Below are positions 1 through 9,031 of a stretch of DNA of 53,337 bases, piece after piece. The translations under genes were made by a program, and so were the position numbers. The notes under the pieces were generated by a model. The model saw only the letters and a list, made by a program, of their open reading frames with translations. It did no database searches and was not told the origin of the DNA. How positions within the stretch are numbered: the stretch's first letter is position 1; each line of letters begins with the position of its first letter. The stretch is from a virus. The DNA is taken from positions 1 through 53,337 of IMG/VR virus record IMGVR_UViG_3300017720_001902; one strand, written 5' to 3'.

Positions 1-352
1 ACTTGTTGATATAATCCTCACCTAAGATTCTTACATCGGGTTTAAAGAACTTAATTAAGTCATAAAGTTCTTCTTCTGTTTGATATAAATATACTTCATC
101 GATATATTGTATTGCCATCAATGTTCTATATCTTTCGTATAGTGGTATAACTGGTTTGTACTTTGATTTCCTATGAAGACTTGGGTCTTTCTGAAGAAAT
201 ACTATAAAGTGGTCACAATGTCTTTTTGCTTCTTGAAAGGTATAAATATATCCAGGATGTATTAAATCAAAGTTACCTGCCACACATCCTACTATTTTTC
301 GTTTACCTCTCATAGCTACATTGAATCTTTCTTTTTCTAAATCTTTATCCAT
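1..352 (-). CDS. Cytidylyltransferase-fold nucleotidyltransferase (partial, cut by window edge)
   Basis: The reading frame starts at an ATG ending at 352 and runs off the left edge, so only about 117 N-terminal residues are visible. Near residue 24 is GNFDLIHPGY, the (T/N)xFDxxHxGH signature of the glycerol-3-phosphate/ethanolamine-phosphate cytidylyltransferase and RfaE-C family, with the final His replaced by Tyr. A following RYRTLMAIQYIDEV segment fits the family's helix and strand after the first motif. Such enzymes make CDP- or ADP-activated polyols or heptoses, which would suit the sugar-nucleotide genes elsewhere here. The substrate cannot be read from the fragment. It overlaps the preceding gene by 8 bases. 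Confidence 0.7.
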   Translation of the reverse strand, partial: MDKDLEKERFNVAMRGKRKIVGCVAGNFDLIHPGYIYTFQEAKRHCDHFIVFLQKDPSLHRKSKYKPVIPLYERYRTLMAIQYIDEVYLYQTEEELYDLIKFFKPDVRILGEDYINK

Positions 353-683
353 AAGTGTTTAATTGAGCATTAATTTTATCTACTAACTTTTGATGTTTAT
401 TCAATCCATCATCTGTTAGTGTAGTTTTTAATTGTTCTAACAACTCAACAACTCTTCGTTTACCTCTGACTTTGGCGAACCCTCTGTTTTCTCTTTCTAC
501 TTGATATAAAAGAAATGCGATTTCGTCAGTTTGTCTCAACTTAGTTTCATATTTACTGATTCTTGAGTCTACCATTCTATTATCCGTTGAACTCCAATGT
601 GGAACATATCCTTTGTACAACTCGTCCAATCTACCCTTGAGATATTGAATCTCCATCAGTTTGTTTAGTGTCTTTCTTTCCAT
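345..683 (-). CDS. Hypothetical helical protein
   Basis: About 112 residues, rich in Lys, Arg, Glu and Leu and predicted mostly helical by eye. I recognise no family. I chose the ATG ending at 683; a GTG codon lies one position upstream, and another ATG at 656 would shorten the 53-base overlap with the J-domain gene. The end overlaps the start of the cytidylyltransferase-like gene, which argues for a real, translationally coupled gene. Function unknown. Confidence 0.55.
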   Translation of the reverse strand: MERKTLNKLMEIQYLKGRLDELYKGYVPHWSSTDNRMVDSRISKYETKLRQTDEIAFLLYQVERENRGFAKVRGKRRVVELLEQLKTTLTDDGLNKHQKLVDKINAQLNTYG

Positions 684-1322
684 CACTTAATAGTTTTGCT
701 TCTTCTTTTTGTAAATCCTTTGGTAAATCTTTATTCTTTACCTTTAGTTTAGTTTCTTCTTCTACTCGGTTAACACAATATAGTCGTTGTTCTTTGTTTC
801 CTTTACCCCATAACCATCCAATAGTCCCTTTGATTTCTTCAATCTCAGTTGAAATCCTATTTGTGTTGTTATTGAGTATTTTTTCATCATTTTTATCTAA
901 TTTGTAATTCACATCGAATTTACCTGCCAATTCTAACATCGTTGCCAAATCTTGTTTTTCATATGCGTCTTTTACTGACTGAAAAATCTCATGTCCATCT
1001 TCTAATTTATCAGGATGAGTTTTGGCAGCAAGTCTCTTATAGAGATTCTTTACCTTTGTTGGCGCATTTTTAAGGAGCTCCTTTTGTCTGTCAAGTTCTT
1101 TTTGTCGTTCTTCTTGCTCTCTCTTTGCGTTTTCAAAGTGAGTTGCTGGATTTTCGAAATTCGTCTGATTATTATCATTATTAGTTTTTACTGCTTTATC
1201 GTAGTACTTCTTAAAATAAGAATCAAAATCTTCTGTATACTTTTCAAAATCATCCTTGACATCTTCAAGTTCTAATTTTAAGTAATCTAATTTTAATTTT
1301 AATATCTTAAGTTTTCGGCTCA

Positions 1323-1323
<1 letters not shown>
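631..1323 (-). CDS. J-domain (DnaJ-like) co-chaperone protein
   Basis: 230 residues. A Lys/Glu-rich coiled-coil-like N-terminus (about 1-85) precedes a degenerate J domain: a basic helix ending KRLAAKTHPDK, with the HPD tripeptide at about 103-105, then FQSVKDAYE resembling J-domain helix III. HPD is the residue set by which J proteins stimulate Hsp70 ATPase. The zinc-finger and C-terminal substrate domains of DnaJ are missing, so it may direct host DnaK to a phage-specific client (inference). The start is GTG, sharing one base with the groEL stop (TAGTG), so the two are probably translationally coupled. Confidence 0.7.
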
Positions 1324-2924
<1,601 letters not shown>

Positions 2925-3533
2925 TTATTTACCTTTTTTTTGTTTTTCTCTTGCTTGTTTGATTTGTTCTGCTCTCCATTGTGGTTGTTTACCTCTAAGA
3001 TTACCTCTTAGATTATGAAAACAGTTATAACATAAAAATCTGATATTATCTTTTTTGTGATTTGTCCAATCATCGTCCATATGGTCAAGAATCAGAGGAA
3101 TTGTTCCATCTGTAACTCTTTTCTCATTGTAACCACAATTGTGACATTCATGCGGAAATTCTAATTCAGGTTTATGTGCATTATTAATTAGTCTCTTCTT
3201 TAGTAAGAAAACAGGATACTTAGGATGTTTACCATCTAATATGTCATTCAATGCGTATTTACCTTGAGTTACATTATATGGTTTCTTAACACCCTTACCT
3301 CTTTGATTCTTGTGTAAGTCCCAAAGATTTTTACCTGATTCTTCGTCTTTGTATAATTTAGAATATTTTTGATATGTAGTCAACGACACATTTAAGAATC
3401 TCGCTGCGCCTGAATTTGACTTGGAGTTCTTCATCGCATACCGAATCTGTGCTTCAGTTAGGTTCAAAGGAGTTCGTCCTTTTCCTAATACATAACCATT
3501 TGGCAATTTAGTACCCTTTTTCATATCCTTCAT
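2925..3533 (-). CDS. HNH endonuclease
   Basis: 202 residues. Residues 1-60 contain a helix-turn-helix-like segment (GAARFLNVSLTTYQKY). The second half has a zinc-bound HNH module: CHNCGY, then LILDHMDDDWTNHKKDNIR, then CYNC, so two CxxC pairs frame the catalytic His region. These enzymes nick or cut DNA, and in phages are often homing endonucleases. It sits three bases upstream of groEL and separates it from groES, as an inserted homing gene might. The neighbouring genes look intact, so I see no intron. A packaging or recombination role cannot be excluded. Confidence 0.85.
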   Translation of the reverse strand: MKDMKKGTKLPNGYVLGKGRTPLNLTEAQIRYAMKNSKSNSGAARFLNVSLTTYQKYSKLYKDEESGKNLWDLHKNQRGKGVKKPYNVTQGKYALNDILDGKHPKYPVFLLKKRLINNAHKPELEFPHECHNCGYNEKRVTDGTIPLILDHMDDDWTNHKKDNIRFLCYNCFHNLRGNLRGKQPQWRAEQIKQAREKQKKGK

Positions 3534-3550
3534 TTATATATAAATATGGT

Positions 3551-3766
3551 CTACCCATATTTTTCTACTATACTCTCTAAAAATTGGAATTCTCTGAAAG
3601 TTAGCGTTTGTTGATTCTTTTGAATCTTTTCTTTTAAATCGTGTAATCTTTTCTTGTCTCTATATGCAAATAATCCTTTTATATGTTTTGGATTTGAGTA
3701 GACTATATCTTCTGCAACCCTAACAAAGTGAAAGTGTCTGTATAATTCTCTTTTAATTATTTTCAT
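3551..3766 (-). CDS. Small basic hypothetical protein
   Basis: 71 residues from the ATG ending at 3766. The frame extends to a TTG three codons upstream, but this ATG forms an ATGA overlap with the stop of the membrane-protein gene before it, a good sign of coupled translation. The product is rich in Lys, Arg and aromatic residues. No domain recognised. Confidence 0.6.
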   Translation of the reverse strand: MKIIKRELYRHFHFVRVAEDIVYSNPKHIKGLFAYRDKKRLHDLKEKIQKNQQTLTFREFQFLESIVEKYG

Positions 3767-4110
3767 TGTTTCCAAAATAATTGTACTGCTAATAAAGTAG
3801 ATGCCAATACCAATGATACTGCCACCTTTGGTGTTATTCCTTGTTTAAAGAAATATGCGACTCCGAATGCGTATACTACCATTCCGATTGAAAATCCTAA
3901 AAACCTTGCTGGCCATAGTTGTCCATCAAACCCCTCTACTGCGTATTTAGTTCCCCATATATATAAAAATGATATAGGTACACCACATATTGCCAGTAGA
4001 AGTGTATTATCTTTGAACCAATCCCATTTGAATTGTCCGTTTAACTGAAAGAACACTGCGATGTGTCCTAACAGAAACCAAACTATACTCATCAATACAC
4101 TCTTATTCAT
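3763..4110 (-). CDS. Integral membrane protein, about four transmembrane segments
   Basis: 115 residues with hydrophobic segments at roughly 5-22, 34-52, 66-86 and 93-112, separated by short polar loops, so probably an inner-membrane protein. The start shares a base with the groES stop (TAATG). I recognise no family. Being coupled to groES may only reflect operon packing, although a membrane protein needing the chaperonin is possible. Confidence 0.65.
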   Translation of the reverse strand: MNKSVLMSIVWFLLGHIAVFFQLNGQFKWDWFKDNTLLLAICGVPISFLYIWGTKYAVEGFDGQLWPARFLGFSIGMVVYAFGVAYFFKQGITPKVAVSLVLASTLLAVQLFWKQ

Positions 4111-4424
4111 TATGCATTGATTTTCATTAAGATTTCTTGCTCTCTATATAGATTTAGCTTTTCACCATCTAATTTTAGTTGAACACCTGTATTTGGTACG
4201 ATAACATTATCACCTACTTGTAGTTTCATAGGTATTTTTGTACCTGTTGTAGTATGTATACCACTACCAACTGCGAGTACCTCACCCTTCATTTGTTCTT
4301 TATTAGACTCGGGCTTGTACAACCCACCTTTGGTCTTTTCGTCTTCTTTAATAACTCTGACTAATACATAGTCATTTAATGGTTGGTATGTTTTCCACCA
4401 TAGTTTTTTTTCTGTTTTCGCCAT
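4110..4424 (-). CDS. groES: Co-chaperonin GroES
   Basis: 104 residues, the usual GroES length. The family core is visible: PLNDYVLVRV near the start, a mobile-loop region around EKTKGGLYKP, KGEVLAVGSG, the later VGDNVIVP, and a terminal strand EQEILMKI. GroES caps the GroEL ring, and the mobile loop binds GroEL's apical domain. The loop is shorter than E. coli's and its GGLYKP differs from GGIVL, perhaps tuned to the phage GroEL. An 11-residue charged and aromatic N-terminal extension precedes the core. A Bacteroidetes-type promoter lies 20 bases upstream and probably starts the groES-groEL-J transcript. Confidence 0.92.
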   Translation of the reverse strand: MAKTEKKLWWKTYQPLNDYVLVRVIKEDEKTKGGLYKPESNKEQMKGEVLAVGSGIHTTTGTKIPMKLQVGDNVIVPNTGVQLKLDGEKLNLYREQEILMKINA

Positions 4425-4444
4425 AACTTCTTTCTAATTTGATT

Positions 4445-4476
4445 ACAATATACAACATTTATTTGATATTGCAAAA
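4445..4476 (-). promoter_or_regulatory. Bacteroidetes-type promoter for groES operon
   Basis: On the minus strand, TTTTG (4472-4476), a 19-base spacer, then TATATTGT (4445-4452), about 20 bases before the groES ATG. This fits the TTTG-N19-TAnnTTTG consensus of the Bacteroidetes primary sigma factor. The last 15 spacer bases and the first six of the -7 box match the promoter at 7074-7105, so the two are related copies. Confidence 0.75.
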
Positions 4477-4485
4477 TGTTTTTAA

Positions 4486-4752
4486 CTATTTTTCGTTTCT
4501 TCTCAAGATTTCCACAAGCAGTCTTAAATCCTCTAAGTCATTAAAAACTATTGATGTGTCTACAATCTCTACTTCTAATTCGTCTTCCCATTCGTCTTCT
4601 CGGTTTGATTGGAGTTCAATCTCACCAACCACCAAGGTATAAAAGGTTGGACTTTCTACATTCTGAAATATACCTTCTACATTAACATTTTCATGAGAAG
4701 GTTCTTCACGCTCAAACCCTAAATCAATTAGGTCTTGCTCTGTCATTGTCAT
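4486..4752 (-). CDS. Acidic hypothetical protein
   Basis: 88 residues, strongly acidic, with few Lys or Arg until the C-terminal EILRRNEK. No domain recognised. Such acidic small proteins in phages sometimes mimic DNA or bind host enzymes, but nothing here shows that. It is the last gene before the groES promoter, so it probably ends the preceding transcript. Confidence 0.55.
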   Translation of the reverse strand: MTMTEQDLIDLGFEREEPSHENVNVEGIFQNVESPTFYTLVVGEIELQSNREDEWEDELEVEIVDTSIVFNDLEDLRLLVEILRRNEK

Positions 4753-4761
4753 ATTTTCCCC

Positions 4762-4962
4762 TTATCTAACTATATCAAAAGATACTACGCCATCACAATC
4801 CATACAGAACTCTGTGTCTATTCTTCCTCTAACACATGAATCATGCTCCCAAAGATATACTGGATTCTGAGAATCACATTCACATTTAGGACCTGTACAA
4901 CTTAGTTGACTAAATCTTTTGAGTCTTGGATGTTTAATCCATTCGTCTTTTAAATATACCAT
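4762..4962 (-). CDS. Small cysteine-rich, probably zinc-binding protein
   Basis: 66 residues with CTGPKCEC at about 22-29, a further Cys near 43, and CMDC near 53-56. Together they could form one or two zinc sites. Family not recognised. The start has the AGTTATG context seen at many starts here. It sits 9 bases before the acidic protein gene and 2 bases after the HAD gene. Confidence 0.55.
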   Translation of the reverse strand: MVYLKDEWIKHPRLKRFSQLSCTGPKCECDSQNPVYLWEHDSCVRGRIDTEFCMDCDGVVSFDIVR

Positions 4963-4964
4963 AA

Positions 4965-5321
4965 CTATATGTTTACATCACCAAAACCACCATTTTTATT
5001 AACGATGATTCCTTTGGCTCTTACCTCATCAGGATTTTTATCACTACTATTGTTGATTAGAATTCTCTCAGCTCTACCGATTCCCATAACTAATTGGTGG
5101 AATGGTATCCCTAATATATCCATCTCTTGAATAGTCTCGTGTCTTAGTGACTCAGGTCTTGCCGTAGTCAATACAATATGATGACCTTCTTTGAACCACT
5201 TTACCATCTTGTCTACCACACCTGGCAGAGCAACAGACTTGAAAGGGTCAAGGTCTTCGAAATTTACTTGATGTACTAAAGTCCCATCTATATCACTAAA
5301 AATTGTTTTTGTTTTTATCAT
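4965..5321 (-). CDS. HAD-superfamily phosphatase-like protein
   Basis: About 118 residues from the ATG ending at 5321; a TTG three codons upstream is also in frame. HAD motif I is FSDIDGTLVH near the N-terminus and motif II is LTTARPES near the middle. The typical motif III/IV acidic pair is not obvious, so the C-terminal half may be reduced. HAD enzymes of this size dephosphorylate small sugar or nucleotide phosphates. It is the first gene after the promoter at 5343-5374. Confidence 0.75.
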   Translation of the reverse strand: MIKTKTIFSDIDGTLVHQVNFEDLDPFKSVALPGVVDKMVKWFKEGHHIVLTTARPESLRHETIQEMDILGIPFHQLVMGIGRAERILINNSSDKNPDEVRAKGIIVNKNGGFGDVNI

Positions 5322-5342
5322 AGGTTTCAAACTTTTACATTA

Positions 5343-5374
5343 TAAATGTACGACAATTTTTGTTAATTGCCAAA
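5343..5374 (-). promoter_or_regulatory. Bacteroidetes-type promoter with TTAACA upstream element
   Basis: TTTGG (5370-5374), 19 bases, then TACATTTA (5343-5350) on the minus strand, matching TTTG-N19-TAnnTTTG. Directly upstream is a direct repeat of TTAACA at 5393-5398 and 5382-5387, 11 bases apart, shared with promoters at 7074, 7748 and 36226. It begins just after the stop of the GT32-like gene and probably drives the HAD gene and the two small genes below it. Confidence 0.75.
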
Positions 5375-5401
5375 CTTTTAATGTTAAGAAATTGTTAAAT
5401 T

Positions 5402-6043
5402 TTACCAATTTTCTCTTCTAAAGTGTTCATCATCCCAAGCCCAACTTAATAGTCGAGTCTCTTCGACATCGTGTAGTACGATGGTTTTATCTGTCATTTT
5501 ATCATCATAGAAATATTCATAACCAAAACAACCTACATCTGCGTCAATTACTTGTATGATTCTATCTGAAAATATTTTACACCCATTTGCCCATTGAATG
5601 TCGGAATAAGTAGTTAATAATTCTTTTATCATTCTTGAGTTAGGTGCTGACCCATATACTGCACAATCAAACAAAGTATTATTTTGTTGTGTTGGTTTTA
5701 ATCCTGTAAAGAATGTTATATTTTCACCAAGTTGATTCATACATAAATCAAAATTTTGAACTGGCTTTGCATCTGCATCAACATAAATTCCACCAATTTC
5801 ATTTAGTAGTAAACATCTAATCCTATCACAAATGAATGCCCATTTATATAACTCTGGGTTTTTTAAGTAGTTTGTTAGGAATGGGTCATCGCTATATTTT
5901 TCAAAAACTTCATTGCCCCAAAGTTTACATTCGTAATTTGGATTTACTATTGGCATCGCATCCGTAAACTCTTTGATATGTTCGGGTATGGGGTTATCAC
6001 CAACCCATAGTTGATGTATTATTTTTGGTATTTTTGTATTCAT
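5402..6043 (-). CDS. GT32-like sugar transferase with DxD motif
   Basis: 213 residues. The N-terminal IPKIIHQLWVGDNPIP and the central DRIRCLLLNEIGGIYVDADA block are the hallmarks of the Gly_transf_sug/OCH1 (GT32) family, with DxD in VDADA at about 105-109 binding the metal and nucleotide sugar. Members transfer sugars such as mannose or galactose onto glycans or proteins. It lies away from the main glycan island, among small unknown genes. Acceptor unknown. Confidence 0.88.
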   Translation of the reverse strand: MNTKIPKIIHQLWVGDNPIPEHIKEFTDAMPIVNPNYECKLWGNEVFEKYSDDPFLTNYLKNPELYKWAFICDRIRCLLLNEIGGIYVDADAKPVQNFDLCMNQLGENITFFTGLKPTQQNNTLFDCAVYGSAPNSRMIKELLTTYSDIQWANGCKIFSDRIIQVIDADVGCFGYEYFYDDKMTDKTIVLHDVEETRLLSWAWDDEHFRRENW

Positions 6044-6228
6044 ATTTCTAAATGTCCTAATTTTTCGTGTAATCTTTTCATATGTTTACAAGGTGAATAT
6101 GGTCTAAACTCCCTTGCTTTACATTCACAATCTGTTATTCGGTAATCAGTTACAGTTACATTGTAGTAAGACAATTTACCTGTCTTCTTGTTACGACTAC
6201 CCATTTCTCTATACTGCCACTTCCTCAT
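6040..6228 (-). CDS. Small SWIM-type zinc finger protein
   Basis: 62 residues. The second half holds CECKAREFRPYSPCKH, which fits the SWIM zinc-finger pattern CxCxnCxH. SWIM modules bind DNA or proteins and usually sit in larger proteins; here it stands almost alone after a basic N-terminus. The end overlaps the GT32-like gene start by four bases and its start overlaps the preceding gene. Confidence 0.6.
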   Translation of the reverse strand: MRKWQYREMGSRNKKTGKLSYYNVTVTDYRITDCECKAREFRPYSPCKHMKRLHEKLGHLEI

Positions 6229-6496
6229 TGTCTATTTTTTTCATTAGTAAATCATACGACAATTCAGTTGGTTCTTGAAATAGAACCTCATGGTCACGAT
6301 ACTCAAACTTTTCCAAGTCATTGGATTGTTCCTTAACTATCTCAGTTAATTTACCTTCCAAGTCATCAGTATACATTACAACATCCGTTGCCACTTCCAT
6401 TGTGAACTGATGTCCACCTTTCGGTTTCCAATGAGTTCGTCCCTCATGGAATCCATAATTCTCATAATACTGAGTATCAATTACAATCTTTGCCAT
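6209..6496 (-). CDS. Conserved-looking hypothetical protein
   Basis: 95 residues beginning MAKIVIDTQYYENYG, followed by HWKPKGGHQFTMEV. I have an impression of similar small proteins in marine phages but cannot name a family. Acidic in the second half. Its end overlaps the SWIM protein start by 20 bases, indicating close coupling. Confidence 0.55.
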   Translation of the reverse strand: MAKIVIDTQYYENYGFHEGRTHWKPKGGHQFTMEVATDVVMYTDDLEGKLTEIVKEQSNDLEKFEYRDHEVLFQEPTELSYDLLMKKIDNEEVAV

Positions 6497-6498
6497 AT

Positions 6499-6687
6499 CT
6501 AATAAACTATAAAATCTGTTAACTCTTCACCGATACCGACTCCATTTTTAGTTATCTCATAACTGGGGTCCATACCTGAACTAATTACTGAATCAACTAA
6601 TTGTTGAATCGTGTCAAAACTTTTATCATAATAAGAACAATCTAAACTATACATATCTTTTATTTTTAACATGGACATACTATCCAT
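6499..6687 (-). CDS. Small hypothetical protein
   Basis: 62 residues, neutral to acidic, no recognised motif. The start overlaps the end of the small membrane protein gene by 22 bases; an ATG at codon 5 would shorten this to 10. Placed in a run of small genes between the promoters at 7074 and 5343. Confidence 0.45.
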   Translation of the reverse strand: MDSMSMLKIKDMYSLDCSYYDKSFDTIQQLVDSVISSGMDPSYEITKNGVGIGEELTDFIVY

Positions 6688-6806
6688 AGTGAAACATATA
6701 ACAAACCAAACATACCACCCAAAAAAAGGACAGATAAAATTGCGTCTATTGGATTTTCTTTTATAGCTTCGATAGCTTCTTTATTGAATTCGTACCACTC
6801 TTTCAT
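6666..6806 (-). CDS. Very small single-span membrane protein
   Basis: A 46-residue frame with ATG at 6804-6806 and TAA at 6666-6668. The N-terminal half is charged (MKEWYEFNKEAIEAIKEN), and residues 22-43 form one hydrophobic span rich in Leu, Gly and Phe. It fills an otherwise empty gap in the same strand and order as its neighbours. Function unknown; small phage membrane proteins often affect host membrane or lysis. Confidence 0.5.
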   Translation of the reverse strand: MKEWYEFNKEAIEAIKENPIDAILSVLFLGGMFGLLYVSLWIVCPC

Positions 6807-6818
6807 ATTTCTTATTTT

Positions 6819-7046
6819 TTATGCGAATGAACCGCTATTGATAAAAGGACTAACAACTCCATATTCTTGGTGACTCAAAGCGTCATACCAATCTGATGCC
6901 ACTTCGTCTTCTTTCAAAGATATTGGACAATCAAAGTCTGGCTTGTTGTTAACAAACGCCGGATAAACAATTCCTGTGTTGGTATCAACCCAACTTCCTA
7001 CTGATTTTAATTCTACTAAATTCATAATTTTTAATTTATTTTTCAT
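6819..7046 (-). CDS. Hypothetical protein, first gene after a promoter
   Basis: 75 residues from the ATG at 7046. An internal ATG at 7025 has the AATTATG start context common here and would give 68 residues. No domain recognised; Asp, Ser and Val rich with several Trp/Tyr. The promoter at 7074-7105 lies just upstream. Confidence 0.5.
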   Translation of the reverse strand: MKNKLKIMNLVELKSVGSWVDTNTGIVYPAFVNNKPDFDCPISLKEDEVASDWYDALSHQEYGVVSPFINSGSFA

Positions 7047-7073
7047 TTATTATTAACTCTTAATCTTACACTA

Positions 7074-7105
7074 CTAATATACAACATTTATTTGATATCG
7101 CCAAA
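7074..7105 (-). promoter_or_regulatory. Bacteroidetes-type promoter with TTAACA upstream element
   Basis: TTTGG (7101-7105), 19 bases, TATATTAG (7074-7081) on the minus strand. TTAACA repeats at 7124-7129 and 7113-7118 are 11 bases apart. This upstream part lies within the last codons and stop of the preceding gene (stop at 7115-7117). It probably drives the run of small genes down to the GT32-like gene. Confidence 0.8.
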
Positions 7106-7114
7106 CTTTTAATG

Positions 7115-7705
7115 TTAAGAAATTGTTAAATTTTGAAACGCTTTCTCAACCTTAACATACTCTTTATCGGTCATGTAAGTCTTATTGTGGGATAAAAATC
7201 CTTCGATTGTACTCCAAACTTGATTTACTGCTTGAGATTCTTCGTTCCAAGAGTTTATCCAATATTCAACTGAACCCCACTTTGGTTTGTTATTACAGAA
7301 AACATAAGATGGAAAATACTTCAATTCAGTTCCATTGTCAGTACAAGTATCATAGTCATTGTATTCGTACATATCAATCATACCATTGAAAGAACCACCT
7401 TTAAATATCTGAGAGAAGTTCTCTATTTGTTCGTAAATATTTTCATCAACCGATGAACCATCTGCGTTAGATACATTCACATCAACTGATGAACCACCAC
7501 TATAAGTTTTGGAGTTACTCCACACTTTTATTTCAGGGAAGTTTTTCTTGACATATTGTTTGATAACTGATGCTGAATTCTTAGCATTCATATGGATGTA
7601 ATCTTTTTCTTCAGAATACCAATTGTCTTGGTTCTTTTTGATTAATGCTGATTGTGGTAACTCGTAGTTCACACCTTGGATTGTTAATTTGATTTTTTTA
7701 CTCAT
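7115..7705 (-). CDS. LPD29-like domain protein
   Basis: 196 residues. The central VIKQYVKKNFPEIKVWSNSK followed by TYSGGSSVDVNV resembles the large polyvalent protein-associated domain 29 pattern (a SGGSS turn followed by a beta strand), known from phage and plasmid polyvalent proteins of unknown biochemistry. That match is from memory, not a search. The C-terminus QNLTIS is encoded by the repeated TTAACA module and is identical to the end of the sulfotransferase next upstream. Preceded by its own promoter at 7748-7779. Confidence 0.6.
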   Translation of the reverse strand: MSKKIKLTIQGVNYELPQSALIKKNQDNWYSEEKDYIHMNAKNSASVIKQYVKKNFPEIKVWSNSKTYSGGSSVDVNVSNADGSSVDENIYEQIENFSQIFKGGSFNGMIDMYEYNDYDTCTDNGTELKYFPSYVFCNNKPKWGSVEYWINSWNEESQAVNQVWSTIEGFLSHNKTYMTDKEYVKVEKAFQNLTIS

Positions 7706-7747
7706 TTTTTATTTATTTAATTATTACTCTTATCACTTATTACACTA

Positions 7748-7779
7748 CTAAAGTACGACAATTAAATGAGAAATCCAAA
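7748..7779 (-). promoter_or_regulatory. Bacteroidetes-type promoter with TTAACA upstream element
   Basis: TTTGG (7775-7779), 19 bases, TACTTTAG (7748-7755) on the minus strand; TTAACA repeats at 7798-7803 and 7787-7792, 11 bases apart. It sits between the sulfotransferase stop and the LPD29-like gene, whose ATG is about 40 bases downstream. The upstream element overlaps the end of the sulfotransferase gene. Confidence 0.78.
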
Positions 7780-7788
7780 TTTTTAATG

Positions 7789-8433
7789 TTAAGAAATTGT
7801 TAAATTTTGCTTTATTTTGAATTTTTTTAGTGGTTTTTCCCAAAAATCATAGATTTCATCCTTTTTATACCCAAATTTGATGTAATCGTTGTTGAATCGT
7901 TCCCAACATACTTGCCTTAAATGAGTTTCGTCAAAATAAATGGGTGGATATTCAGTTTTACCAACAAATGGTACTTGAAAATCATCTGGCATAAACCACA
8001 ATTCTTTTAAATCTTCTTTAATATTTTCTGCTCTGATAAGTAAATCTATCTGTTTTGATGTATTATTTATTAAATCCCAAAGATTCCAACCATTAACCCA
8101 ATCTTCTGTCATAGATTGTAGACATTCTATTGGTCCATTTGATGGGTCAATCATTTCGTGTCGTTCACCACCATACCCATACTTCCAATAACTTAACCAT
8201 CTATAATATGGGTGTCTAATACTTGCAATATGAATGTAATCATCACCTGCTTCTTCAGGCCAATTGTTTACATGAGTAAAATCGGATGGATGTTCATCAG
8301 AAGGCCAATCAGGATTCAAATCACAATATTCTAAGAAAATATCTCGAACAGACCTTGACGCTACCTTAGCGGGAGCAGTCCATACGAATTTATACTTGTG
8401 ACTTATGTTTGCACCTCTGTTTTTAAAATCCAT
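7789..8433 (-). CDS. Sulfotransferase family protein
   Basis: 214 residues. Near residues 19-30, TAPAKVASRSVRD fits the 5'-phosphosulfate-binding loop of PAPS-dependent sulfotransferases, with the Lys and Ser positions present. IASIRHPYYRWLSYW near 68-82 is the 3'-phosphate-binding RhPyxRwxS motif. It would move sulfate from PAPS to a hydroxyl or amine, probably on a glycan. It is somewhat short for the family but both cofactor motifs are intact. It follows an oxygenase gene with no gap. The C-terminal QNLTIS lies in the repeated promoter module. Confidence 0.85.
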   Translation of the reverse strand: MDFKNRGANISHKYKFVWTAPAKVASRSVRDIFLEYCDLNPDWPSDEHPSDFTHVNNWPEEAGDDYIHIASIRHPYYRWLSYWKYGYGGERHEMIDPSNGPIECLQSMTEDWVNGWNLWDLINNTSKQIDLLIRAENIKEDLKELWFMPDDFQVPFVGKTEYPPIYFDETHLRQVCWERFNNDYIKFGYKKDEIYDFWEKPLKKFKIKQNLTIS

Positions 8434-9015
8434 TTACATTTCCGTATTGAAGAAGAAAGTCTGAAATAGTCTACCATCGTATTGGTCTCTACCAAAGTAG
8501 TCTAATGAAGCGTGAAAGTAATCACCTCTATAAATTACTAATCGATTGTATACATTTGCCAATCTATCAGTCATTTCCCATTTTGTATAGTCTTGAGAAT
8601 CTTTGTATATTTCATTCATCAATTCATTGTCAGGAGTTCCGTCTGCCTTATATGGATGACTGGTCAACCCAGTTGCCTTGTGTTTAAATAAACCCGTTCC
8701 TGCGCTTAATGGGGCGTTTGGTGTTAAATAACAAACACCTGCCCACCTTGTAGTGTTGTCTGCATGAATCCAAGTTCTGTCACCTTGTGTTGTATATTGA
8801 TATGCTCCTGTGTATTCGTCTCCCCAATCTGTAACTCTACCCCATTGTGGTGATATAACAGATTCGATAGTATCTGTTATTGATTCATTTAAAAATGGTA
8901 TTGTTCTTTGACCTGGGTAATTACCTCGTACTCCGAAGTCTTGTGATAATGCGAATTGTCTTACTTCGTCAGGATTTGAGTAGAAGTTTTCAATAATGAA
9001 TGCGTTTACTTCCAT
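8434..9015 (-). CDS. DUF6445-type 2OG-Fe(II) oxygenase-like protein
   Basis: 193 residues. The HADNTTRWAGVCYLTP segment (about 79-94) supplies an HxD pair typical of Fe(II)/2-oxoglutarate enzymes. TGLFKHKATG follows, and near the C-terminus NRLVIYRGDYFHASLDYFG gives the distal His. GRLFQTFFF closes the fold. This layout matches the DUF6445 family as I remember it. The likely reaction is hydroxylation of an unknown substrate. The start has the AAGTTATG context. It directly precedes the sulfotransferase, so the two might act on one molecule (inference). Confidence 0.75.
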   Translation of the reverse strand: MEVNAFIIENFYSNPDEVRQFALSQDFGVRGNYPGQRTIPFLNESITDTIESVISPQWGRVTDWGDEYTGAYQYTTQGDRTWIHADNTTRWAGVCYLTPNAPLSAGTGLFKHKATGLTSHPYKADGTPDNELMNEIYKDSQDYTKWEMTDRLANVYNRLVIYRGDYFHASLDYFGRDQYDGRLFQTFFFNTEM

Positions 9016-9031
9016 AACTTATTTATTAAAT

